Assembly: GCA_028822125.1 (NCBI GenBank)
Contig: JAPKEK010000205.1
Coordinates: 1-5,549, forward strand
DNA length: 5,549 nucleotides
Source of the DNA: Pseudomonadales bacterium
GTDB lineage: Bacteria; Pseudomonadota; Gammaproteobacteria; Pseudomonadales; Azotimanducaceae
Direction: 5' to 3'
The translations under genes and the position numbers were made by a program. Under the pieces are notes generated by a model. It did not search any database and was not told where the DNA came from. It was given only the letters and a program-made list of their open reading frames with translations. Positions 1 through 5,494 of the stretch are shown piece by piece (the first letter of the stretch is position 1; each line of letters starts with the position of its first letter).

Positions 1-2
1 AT

Positions 3-893
3 CGAGTTTACCTGTCCGGTGAAGGACAGTCCCTTAAAACCGAGGCAGTCAGGGCACCCATGACTTTTCGGCATGTTTTGAGCCATTGTAGTGGCCTGAC
101 TTATGGGAGTTCTGCTCATCCGGTAGACCAGAAATACCAGAGAGTGGGTGTCAGGCGCTCGGATGGAGAGACCCTGGACTCCTTTGTAGAGAAGTTGGCC
201 CAGGTGCCGCTGCGTTATCAGCCAGGTCAACAATGGCTTTATTCCCTTGCCACCGATGTTTGTGGATATCTGGTCGAGACCCTATCGGGATTATCGTTCG
301 ATGAGTATCTGCAGAAATATATTTTTGGCCCGCTCGGTATGACCGATACAGCGTTTTATGTTGCGCCAGAAAAGCTTGACCGGTTTGCTGCCAATTACCA
401 GCGGCGTAAGGATAAAACCCTGAAATTGATTGATGATCCGTTAGATAGTAGTTATCAGCATAAACCTAACTTTTTTTCTGGTGGAGGAGGTCTGACAGGT
501 ACCACGGCAGATTATTACAGATTCTGCGAGATGCTCAGAGGCGGTGGTCAGTTAGATGGAGTCAGAGTTATCGGTTCGAGAACATTGCAGTTGATGACGC
601 AGAATCATCTGAAAGGTGGGCGCGATTTGACTCAGATGGCGATAGGTAATTTCTCAGAAACCGCCTATGAAGGTGTTGGTTTTGGACTTGGTTTTGCCAT
701 GACACTGGGCCGAGTGTCATCAGGTCAGGTAGCATCGGGCGACTACTATTGGGGTGGCGCGGCCTCTACTATTTTCTGGGTTGACCCACATGAAGATTTA
801 GTTGTTGTTTTTATGACCCAGCTAATGCCTTCAGCTACCTTTAACTTCCGCGGTCAGTTGAAGAACATTATTTATGGTGCTATCGAGGATTGA
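3..893 (+). CDS. Serine hydrolase, class C beta-lactamase/EstB-like family (5'-truncated by window edge)
   Basis: The reading frame is open from base 3, and the 19 codons before the ATG at base 60 translate to RVYLSGEGQSLKTEAVRAP. These resemble the family's usual sequence just ahead of its MTxRxLLxHxSGLTYG motif, so the ATG at 60 is internal and the gene starts left of the window. About 296 residues are visible; family members are often near 400, so roughly 100 N-terminal residues are missing, including the SxxK motif with the nucleophile. Visible marks are the HVLSHCSGLTYG block, a YSL motif (Tyr codon at 240-242, the place of the catalytic Tyr of class C enzymes), the glycine-rich block before LTGTTADYYRFCEML, and WGG (codons 750-758), which in EstB-type esterases stands where beta-lactamases have KTG. 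The family hydrolyses esters, lactones or peptides through an acyl-serine intermediate. In this catabolic setting an esterase or lactonase is more likely than antibiotic resistance (inference). The stop is TGA at 891-893. Confidence 0.88.
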   Translation, partial: RVYLSGEGQSLKTEAVRAPMTFRHVLSHCSGLTYGSSAHPVDQKYQRVGVRRSDGETLDSFVEKLAQVPLRYQPGQQWLYSLATDVCGYLVETLSGLSFDEYLQKYIFGPLGMTDTAFYVAPEKLDRFAANYQRRKDKTLKLIDDPLDSSYQHKPNFFSGGGGLTGTTADYYRFCEMLRGGGQLDGVRVIGSRTLQLMTQNHLKGGRDLTQMAIGNFSETAYEGVGFGLGFAMTLGRVSSGQVASGDYYWGGAASTIFWVDPHEDLVVVFMTQLMPSATFNFRGQLKNIIYGAIED

Positions 894-920
894 AGGCACA
901 CTCGGAAATCGGTGTATACT
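890..920 (+). promoter_or_regulatory. Possible sigma-70 promoter for the 988-1830 gene
   Basis: TTGAAG (890-895) and TATACT (915-920) resemble -35 and -10 hexamers (4/6 and 5/6), but the 19-bp spacer is longer than the ideal 17. The -35 overlaps the stop codon of the serine hydrolase gene. A 10-bp palindrome TGTTTAAACA (924-933) lies just downstream, near the expected start of transcription. The 94-bp gap before the next gene makes a separate promoter plausible, but read-through from the serine hydrolase gene is equally possible. Confidence 0.3.
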
Positions 921-973
921 AAGTGTTTAAACAAGCAAGAATGATTTTTTATTCCTGTGGATTGCAGCATTAT

Positions 974-981
974 AAGAGGAG
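974..981 (+). promoter_or_regulatory. Shine-Dalgarno site supporting the GTG start at 988
   Basis: AAGAGGAG lies 6 nt before the GTG at 988-990. This is good spacing, and no ATG near it gives a better start, so the GTG is accepted as the initiation codon. Confidence 0.7.
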
Positions 982-987
982 CAGATA

Positions 988-1830
988 GTGACGGATACTT
1001 TTAATACTATTCGATATGAAGGTGTGACAAATGGCGTCGCCAGGATTGTCCTAGCCAGGGAAGCGGCGCGAAATGCACAGGATAAGGCTATGCTGTATGA
1101 GTTGAATGCTGCTTTTGATATTGCCGCTCAGGATGACGATGTGAATGTCATAGTGCTGGCTGCGGACGGGCCACACTTCTCCTCTGGTCACGATCTACGA
1201 GACCGTTCGAAGATGTCTGACTTTAAACCCGTTGGGACCTGGGGTGGTTTCTCGTTACCGGGATCTGAAGGATCCATGGCGGTGGAAGAAGAAATCTACC
1301 TGGGATTCTGTTGGCGGTGGCGGAACATACCTAAACCTACCATTGCGGAAGTACAGGGCAAGGTTATTGCCGGTGGCCTGATGCTGGCATGGATTTGCGA
1401 TCTGATTATCGCCAGTGAAGATGCTGCTTTTTCTGATCCTGTGGTTGCTTTTGGGGTCAATGGTGTTGAGTATTTTGCTCACCCGTGGGAAGTGGGCGTT
1501 CGCAAGGCAAAAGAGATGCTGTTCACCGGTGAAGCTATTACGGCTGAACAGGCTAAATCTCTGGGTATGGTCAATCATGTTGTACCCAGGGCGGAACTCA
1601 CTAGCTTTACCACTGATATGGCCGAGCATATTGCCCAGCGGCCCAGTATGGGGTTGAAGCTTGCCAAGCAATCGGTCAATCAGATGCAAGACAGTCAGGG
1701 GCTATGGCCAGCGTTGCAAGCGGCAATGTCTTTACAGCAATTGGGGCATGCCAATAACCACCAGATTCATGGTATGGGCGTTGACCCTAAAGGTGCCGAG
1801 ATTATTCGGGCGCAGGCCAAAAAGACCTGA
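988..1830 (+). CDS. Crotonase-fold (enoyl-CoA hydratase/isomerase family) protein lacking both classic catalytic glutamates
   Basis: This is a 280-residue protein, the usual size for the crotonase family, whose members bind acyl-CoA thioesters in the cytoplasm and stabilise an enolate in an oxyanion hole. The first oxyanion-hole segment is HFSSGHDL (residues 63-70). The second is GKVIAGGLML (124-133), followed by CDLIIASEDAAFSDP. Aligned by eye with rat mitochondrial enoyl-CoA hydratase, the position of Glu144 is Met132 and that of Glu164 is Val152, so neither hydratase glutamate is present. The stretch GVEYFAHPWEVG (159-170) follows and may supply other polar groups: Glu161, His165 and Glu168. 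The fold is certain, the reaction is not: hydrolase, isomerase, C-C lyase or a hydratase with a changed mechanism are all possible. It is read convergently with the second crotonase at 1952-2782. Confidence 0.9.
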   Translation: MTDTFNTIRYEGVTNGVARIVLAREAARNAQDKAMLYELNAAFDIAAQDDDVNVIVLAADGPHFSSGHDLRDRSKMSDFKPVGTWGGFSLPGSEGSMAVEEEIYLGFCWRWRNIPKPTIAEVQGKVIAGGLMLAWICDLIIASEDAAFSDPVVAFGVNGVEYFAHPWEVGVRKAKEMLFTGEAITAEQAKSLGMVNHVVPRAELTSFTTDMAEHIAQRPSMGLKLAKQSVNQMQDSQGLWPALQAAMSLQQLGHANNHQIHGMGVDPKGAEIIRAQAKKT

Positions 1831-1833
1831 ATT

Positions 1834-1869
1834 TCAGCACCCAGGTCTGCACCTCAGGTGAATTGCTGA
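1834..1869. terminator. Weak stem-loop between convergent genes
   Basis: TCAGCA (1834-1839) pairs with TGCTGA (1864-1869), and an inner AGGT/ACCT pair (1843-1846 with 1851-1854) can stack inside it. It sits right after the stop of the + strand crotonase gene, where a terminator is expected, but no T-run follows on either strand. If it helps end transcription it would do so weakly or with Rho. The rest of the 1831-1951 gap shows nothing recognisable. Confidence 0.25.
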
Positions 1870-1951
1870 TAAAGTAGTAAGGCAAGCTGCCGTCTATGGA
1901 AATCCGTGCTTTCGACTCGTTTGTATGATTGCGGCTGGTTTTCTTTGTCCG

Positions 1952-2782
1952 TTAATCTTTTTTAGTGCGGTAGTCTCCGAACTGAGTGTCTCTAGAGCTG
2001 AGAGCGTCGGTTAGGCCAGCAGCCAGTTCTTTAAAGTGGGCCTGGGTTGATTTGGTATGAAATGCCAGTGCCTGAATCTCAGTACCTGAACGAATTGCTG
2101 CTCGCATGCCCATCAGTTCCAGTTGTCGATGGACTGCCCGTTTGTTCATTTGCTGCAGGTCAGGGGGTACCTTAGCGACACGCTGAGCAATTTCAATTAC
2201 TTTCTGTTCCAGATCTTCTTCCGGGAAGGCTCGGTTGGCAAACCCTTGTTCCGCTGCTTCGACACCGGATATGGCATCACCTGTTAACATCATTTCCATG
2301 GCATTTCGAAGACCTAGCAGGTGCGGGAAGAATTGATTATCGGGTGGGCTCATTGATCGTACGACTGGGTAGCCTATCTTTGCATCCCGGGCAACATAGA
2401 CCAGGTCACAGGAGGTTGCCAGCTCGGTACCGCCAGCCAGGCAATAACCGTGTACTTGGGCTATTACCGGTTTAGCCAGATCCCAGACGCCAAAAAAGCC
2501 ATCTACAACATGGCGTGGCCAATTACCATCACCGCCGGCAGTGTGAAATGGTTGATCATCGCGGTTGTTTGCTTTGAGATCATAGCCGGCACAGAAAGCT
2601 TTACCTGCGCCGCGGATGATGGTTACCCGAATTTCAGGGTTACGATCGTTGCCCTGCAAGGTGCCATAGAGCTCCGTGCGCAGGGTGTTGTTCAGTGCGT
2701 TCCTGGATTCAGGTCGGTTCAGGGTGATCCTGGATACGTGATCAGCCGGCTGATCGACGATGATATGTTTAAAATCACTCAT
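1952..2782 (-). CDS. Enoyl-CoA hydratase/isomerase family protein (second crotonase)
   Basis: This 276-residue crotonase-fold protein acts on CoA thioesters in the cytoplasm. The N-terminal signature ITLNRPESRNALN (residues 19-31), the first oxyanion-hole segment AFCAGYDL (62-69) and the second, GYCLAGGTEL (112-121) followed by ATSCDLVYVARDA, are all typical. Glu120 aligns with Glu144 of rat enoyl-CoA hydratase, but the place of Glu164 is Val140 (in IGYPVV), so one of the two hydratase glutamates is missing. Single-glutamate crotonases include isomerases and other activities as well as proteins annotated simply as hydratases. It is the last gene of the minus-strand operon. Its ATG lies inside the end of the PPOX-like gene (8-nt overlap), preceded by GAAGAGGG at 2790-2797 with 7-nt spacing, so translation is probably coupled. 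The stop is TAA at 1954-1952. Confidence 0.92.
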   Translation of the reverse strand: MSDFKHIIVDQPADHVSRITLNRPESRNALNNTLRTELYGTLQGNDRNPEIRVTIIRGAGKAFCAGYDLKANNRDDQPFHTAGGDGNWPRHVVDGFFGVWDLAKPVIAQVHGYCLAGGTELATSCDLVYVARDAKIGYPVVRSMSPPDNQFFPHLLGLRNAMEMMLTGDAISGVEAAEQGFANRAFPEEDLEQKVIEIAQRVAKVPPDLQQMNKRAVHRQLELMGMRAAIRSGTEIQALAFHTKSTQAHFKELAAGLTDALSSRDTQFGDYRTKKD

Positions 2783-3350
2783 GGTTTAGCCCTCTTCGTA
2801 TAAGTTCCTGTTCAAAGCGAATAGTATCCGCTTCAAGTGGTGCCGCTAATTTTGACGGATCAAGTGTACCCATAGCATGGTCATGCATTTTGATACCATC
2901 ATAGGTTATCCATTTTTCTGGTTTTACCTCCAGAACAATGCGCATGGGAGAATTCAGCATCTCTTCAAAGGCTTTTGCGTCGTCAGGGTCCGGCCGCAGA
3001 GCACCGGCGAGTTCTGGATAGAACCAGTCTTTGATCGCCTGGTCATTGTGAATGATGCAGGTTCCTTTGATGGTCACAGTTTTGCTTCTGCCCATTGAGG
3101 TACCGGTAGAGGTAATTACAATTGAAGTTTTTGGATTTCGTCTGACCGCTGATATGCGATGTCTATGGGCACCGGCCGTGAGCCAGATTCGACCTTCTCG
3201 CCAGATATAAGACATAATCACGCCCATGGGCCATTCATCTCTTGTACACCAGTTGAAAACGCACTCCTTCTGTTCTAGCAGGAGCCTGTCCCGGTCCTCA
3301 GGATCGAGTTGATAGATAGATACTTTTTCGTGGTCTTCGGCTTTATCCAT
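2775..3350 (-). CDS. Pyridoxamine 5'-phosphate oxidase-like split-barrel flavin/F420-binding family protein
   Basis: The product is 191 residues long. The pattern of a small beta-barrel with hydrophobic strands (VIMSYIWREGRIWLTAG, residues 44-60), then the basic HRHRISAVRRNPKTSIVI (62-79) and the strand KTVTIKGTCII (90-100), is that of the split-barrel superfamily that includes PNPOx, FMN-binding proteins and F420-dependent reductases. The RxxxxRRNP region usually helps hold the cofactor phosphate. There is no signal peptide or membrane segment, so it is cytoplasmic. Which cofactor it uses and which reaction it performs cannot be told from the sequence: a flavin reductase or reductive step next to the Rieske oxygenase, or a stress-related accessory, are possible. 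The gene starts 47 nt after the Rieske gene with no terminator between them, and AAAAGGAG (3361-3368) stands 10 nt before the ATG. Its end overlaps the second crotonase gene by 8 nt. Confidence 0.82.
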   Translation of the reverse strand: MDKAEDHEKVSIYQLDPEDRDRLLLEQKECVFNWCTRDEWPMGVIMSYIWREGRIWLTAGAHRHRISAVRRNPKTSIVITSTGTSMGRSKTVTIKGTCIIHNDQAIKDWFYPELAGALRPDPDDAKAFEEMLNSPMRIVLEVKPEKWITYDGIKMHDHAMGTLDPSKLAAPLEADTIRFEQELIRRGLNHE

Positions 3351-3360
3351 TTAATCATTG

Positions 3361-3368
3361 CTCCTTTT
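3361..3368 (-). promoter_or_regulatory. Ribosome binding site of the PPOX-like gene
   Basis: On the minus strand AAAAGGAG precedes the ATG at 3350 by 10 nt, which is rather long. A nearer ATG (two bases after the site) is in another frame and leads to no supported protein, so the start at 3350 is kept. Confidence 0.55.
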
Positions 3369-3397
3369 AACAATACCGGGTAAGGCGAGCCTCTAGC

Positions 3398-4621
3398 TTA
3401 TCGGTTCGCCCCAGGCTTATCAGGGTGTCCGATGGTCCCATAGTCATTATCTTTGAATAAGGCAGGGAGGTCTTTATCAGAGGTTGCTATCAAGCGGTCA
3501 ATCCATTGATGAAAGTGCTGCCCTCCGCCCTCATTGCGACCGAACATCACATAGTCCTTACCACCAGATTCAAGGGCGACCTGCTGCTTGATGCCAGTCG
3601 CGTAGTCTTCTTCCTGCACAACATATTTAAGAAAATCGAATTGCGTTCTGGCCGCTTCAGCCTGCTCTTCTGATGGCGCCTTTTCCATTAGATAATGCTG
3701 TACTGTGTAGGAAGTTGCCGGTGTTTCACCAGGAAACAGCTGGGACAGCATGATGGCTCTGCCACCACCATCAAAACTGGCGATTGAGATGTGAGGAAAG
3801 ATAGTCCAGACGCCATTTAATAGATGACCTGTAGGCCACTGGGTTTCGTCAAGTTGTTCGTATTGGGACAGGGAAATATCAGGTCCAGTGACTCTTTGGT
3901 GAGGTCCCCAGTTATAATAATTTGCCTTGTTGGGATAGTCTGGGCCGAAAGTATCCTTATGAAGTATGGGCAGGTGATACAGGTCCAGATAGCCGTCGTA
4001 GGCGATTTTCCAGTTTGGGCCTTGGATGGTCTGGTGAGCGAAGTAATGCCAGTTGGCAAAATCAAACTGTCCAAGCATTTCATCGTAGTTGCATAAGAAA
4101 TCTTCAATGGAAAGCGTCGTATTGCGATTGATGGTGACCCATATGAGACCTGCTCTTTCCAGGCAGGGTAACTCTGTCAGGCTATGGCACTGCTTGTCCA
4201 GGTCACCGAAATCCTTGTTGGAATAGATGGCGGTGAGTTCACCTTCGCTATTGTATGACCAGGCGTGATAAGGGCAGGTAAAGCGGTGCGAATTGCCTCT
4301 TCCTTCGGGCATGATCTGGGAGCCACGGTGACTGCACATATTAAAGAAAGCTTTAACCTTGCCACTTTCTGTGCGACTCAGCAGGATGGGTACATTTGCT
4401 GCTGTCAGCGCTTTCCAATCACCAGAGGCAGGTAATTCCGCCGTCGTTGCCATCAACAGGGGTACTCTTTTGAATATCTGTTTCATTTCCTGTTGCCAGC
4501 GGTCATGGTCGAAGTAGTGCTCGGCAGGCACCTGGTAGATGTTTTCAGTTTGGTCGATTGTACCGGCTCTGGCATGGGCCAGATTAGCCTTTGCAATTTC
4601 AATGAGCTTTGACCTGGACAT
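3398..4621 (-). CDS. Rieske non-heme iron oxygenase, alpha (catalytic) subunit
   Basis: At 407 residues this matches the length of ring-hydroxylating oxygenase alpha subunits, which insert oxygen into aromatic or alicyclic substrates using electrons from a reductase or ferredoxin. The Rieske [2Fe-2S] ligands are C96-x-H98 (in CSHRG) and C116-x2-H119 (in CPYHAW). The mononuclear iron site is His216, His221 (HLPILH) and Asp339 (in QEEDYATG), with Asp213 as the likely electron-bridging residue (spacing as Asp205/His208/His213 of naphthalene dioxygenase). Around the iron site the sequence is YDGYLDLYH, where many relatives have ENxxDxYH, so Asp209-Gly210 replace Glu-Asn. No beta subunit, ferredoxin or reductase gene lies in the window, so the electron donor is encoded elsewhere, and the enzyme may be of the alpha-only type. 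First gene of the minus-strand operon. The start is fixed by AAGGGAGGG, 4 nt before the ATG. The substrate is unknown; carboxylate, steroid-like or aromatic compounds are possible. Confidence 0.95.
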   Translation of the reverse strand: MSRSKLIEIAKANLAHARAGTIDQTENIYQVPAEHYFDHDRWQQEMKQIFKRVPLLMATTAELPASGDWKALTAANVPILLSRTESGKVKAFFNMCSHRGSQIMPEGRGNSHRFTCPYHAWSYNSEGELTAIYSNKDFGDLDKQCHSLTELPCLERAGLIWVTINRNTTLSIEDFLCNYDEMLGQFDFANWHYFAHQTIQGPNWKIAYDGYLDLYHLPILHKDTFGPDYPNKANYYNWGPHQRVTGPDISLSQYEQLDETQWPTGHLLNGVWTIFPHISIASFDGGGRAIMLSQLFPGETPATSYTVQHYLMEKAPSEEQAEAARTQFDFLKYVVQEEDYATGIKQQVALESGGKDYVMFGRNEGGGQHFHQWIDRLIATSDKDLPALFKDNDYGTIGHPDKPGANR

Positions 4622-4625
4622 TCTT

Positions 4626-4634
4626 CCCTCCCTT
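4626..4634 (-). promoter_or_regulatory. Strong ribosome binding site of the Rieske gene
   Basis: On the minus strand AAGGGAGGG lies 4 nt before the ATG at 4621. It settles the start codon and predicts efficient translation of the first operon gene. Confidence 0.75.
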
Positions 4635-4655
4635 TAAAATATTATCAAACCATAA

Positions 4656-4684
4656 TTGACGTGAAGCTTCGATGGTGAGTTAAT
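4656..4684 (+). promoter_or_regulatory. Putative sigma-70 promoter for the SDR-MDR operon
   Basis: TTGACG (4656-4661, 5/6 of the -35 consensus), a 17-bp spacer and GTTAAT (4679-4684, 4/6 of the -10) give a start of transcription near 4691 and a leader of about 48 nt. The start would fall inside the 22-bp palindrome at 4686-4707, so a bound repressor would block it directly. The weak -10 lowers confidence. Confidence 0.45.
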
Positions 4685-4711
4685 TAAACCGTCAAGCTTG
4701 ACGGTTTTCAA
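4683..4711 (-). promoter_or_regulatory. Putative sigma-70 promoter for the Rieske-PPOX-crotonase operon
   Basis: Read on the minus strand, TTGAAA (4711-4706, 5/6 of the -35 consensus) is followed by a spacer of exactly 17 bp and then TTTAAT (4688-4683, 5/6 of the -10). Transcription would begin near 4676, leaving a leader of about 55 nt. The 22-bp palindrome fills the spacer and touches both hexamers, the classical position for a repressor that excludes RNA polymerase. Confidence 0.6.
4686..4707. promoter_or_regulatory. Perfect 22-bp palindrome, probable repressor operator in the divergent promoter region
   Basis: The left half AAACCGTCAAG (4686-4696) is followed without a gap by its exact reverse complement (4697-4707), centred on AAGCTT. 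All 11 pairs match, and symmetry breaks at 4685/4708. No T-run follows and it lies upstream of both genes, so a DNA-binding site for a dimeric regulator fits better than a terminator. It lies in the spacer of the minus-strand promoter and at the expected start site of the + strand promoter, so one protein could control both transcripts. The shape suits TetR-type or similar helix-turn-helix dimers. The regulator gene is not in the window and the family is inferred. Confidence 0.75.
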
Positions 4712-4723
4712 CTTAACAAAAAA

Positions 4724-4732
4724 AAGGTGGGG
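4724..4732 (+). promoter_or_regulatory. Ribosome binding site deciding the SDR start
   Basis: AAGGTGGGG follows a run of eight A and lies 6 nt before the ATG at 4739. A GTG at 4727 and an ATG at 4733 are in the same frame, but the first lies within this site and the second directly abuts it, so 4739 is the best start. Confidence 0.6.
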
Positions 4733-4738
4733 ATGTAT

Positions 4739-5494
4739 ATGTTAAATGATTTATTTAACTTGACTGGGCAAACTGCAGTTGTCACGGGAGCAGGTCGAGG
4801 GATCGGCGAGGGTATCGCAAAAGTTCTGGCAGCAGCAGGTGCGAGCGTCATCTGTGCTGCCCGACGGGCAGACGAAATTCAGCGTGTCGCAGCTGAAATA
4901 AATGCTGCCGGTGGTAGTGCCAAGGCGTGTGCAACGGATGTCACAGATCTGGATTCGGTTAACCAGCTGGCGAAATTCGCATGCGATGAAACCGGTGGAT
5001 TGCATATGTGGGTAAACAATGCAGGCGGCTCTCCAGTACAGAAACCGCTGCATCTGCTGGATAAAGAAGAGTGGGATCGAACCCTTGCATTGAATTTAAC
5101 GGCTGTCTGGCACTGTACTCGAGTCGCGGCTGAAACGATGGATGAGGGTCGAATATTGAATATTTCTTCCTTGGCAGCAGAAGATGTCATCCCCGGCAGC
5201 GGTCATTACTCTGCAGCCAAAGCGGGTGTGAATATGCTTACCAAGACTTTTGCCCAGGAACTTGGACCGAGAATTCGAGTTAACTGTATTATGCCGGGTG
5301 CTGTTCCCACCGAGATCATGATGCAGGCTTTAAACCTCAAGGATGAAGATCTGCCAAAATTAGAGAGTATGTTACGTTTGCCTGCGGGCCGGTTAGGCAA
5401 ACCTGAGGATTTAGGTGCCGCTGCCTTGTTTCTGCTGGCCCCGGCTTCAGCCTGGATAACCGGACAGAATATTCGCGTTTCTGGAGGTCCCTGA
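4739..5494 (+). CDS. Short-chain dehydrogenase/reductase (classical SDR, probably NADP-preferring)
   Basis: From the ATG at 4739 the protein has 251 residues, a standard classical SDR length. It shows the nucleotide-binding TGAGRGIG (16-23), NNAG (93-96), and the catalytic tetrad Asn119, Ser144, Tyr157 and Lys161 (YSAAK), with the usual 13-residue Ser-Tyr spacing. RVNCIMPGAVPTE (180-192) and the C-terminal WITGQNIRVSGG are also family marks. Arg42-Arg43 after the second beta strand, where NAD-specific enzymes carry an Asp, point to NADP(H). The family interconverts alcohols and ketones in the cytoplasm. Parts (NNAGG, SLAAE, the GQxxxVSGG end) recall 7-alpha-hydroxysteroid dehydrogenase of E. 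coli, but this also occurs in many other SDRs, so no substrate is assigned. It is divergent from the Rieske operon and its stop overlaps the start of the next gene. Confidence 0.93.
   Translation: MLNDLFNLTGQTAVVTGAGRGIGEGIAKVLAAAGASVICAARRADEIQRVAAEINAAGGSAKACATDVTDLDSVNQLAKFACDETGGLHMWVNNAGGSPVQKPLHLLDKEEWDRTLALNLTAVWHCTRVAAETMDEGRILNISSLAAEDVIPGSGHYSAAKAGVNMLTKTFAQELGPRIRVNCIMPGAVPTEIMMQALNLKDEDLPKLESMLRLPAGRLGKPEDLGAAALFLLAPASAWITGQNIRVSGGP
5483..5488 (+). promoter_or_regulatory. Ribosome binding site of the last gene, inside the SDR coding end
   Basis: GGAGGT lies 5 nt before the ATG at 5494. It is embedded in the codons for the C-terminal Ser-Gly-Gly of the SDR, so the downstream gene has its own strong site as well as coupling through TGATG. 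Confidence 0.7.

Noticed and set aside
60..62. ATG at base 60 as the true start of the serine hydrolase
   Set aside because: The frame stays open to base 3 with family-like residues, no ribosome binding site precedes the ATG, and the protein would lack the SxxK nucleophile motif.
898..915. Stem-loop ACAC-CG/CG-GTGT after the serine hydrolase as a terminator
   Set aside because: The stem is short with a bulge, and the nearest T-run (945-950) is about 30 bases further on, so it is not a convincing intrinsic terminator.
1255..1689. Open frame of 144 codons on the minus strand inside the first crotonase gene
   Set aside because: It lies wholly within a well-supported gene on the other strand, has no recognisable domain, and no ribosome binding site was identified for it.
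2450..2803. Open frame of 117 codons on the + strand across the second crotonase gene
   Set aside because: It is antisense to the conserved crotonase motifs and its composition gives no family signature, so it is a shadow frame.
3817..4131. Several overlapping open frames on both strands inside the Rieske gene
   Set aside because: They overlap the iron-ligand region of the oxygenase and show no protein-like motifs of their own.
4686..4707. The 22-bp palindrome as a terminator hairpin
   Set aside because: It has no loop sequence and no T-run directly after it, and it is upstream of both divergent genes within promoter elements, so an operator is the better reading.
4727..4735. GTG at 4727 or ATG at 4733 as start of the SDR
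   Set aside because: The GTG is part of the ribosome binding site and the ATG directly abuts it. The ATG at 4739 has proper spacing and gives a normal SDR N-terminus.
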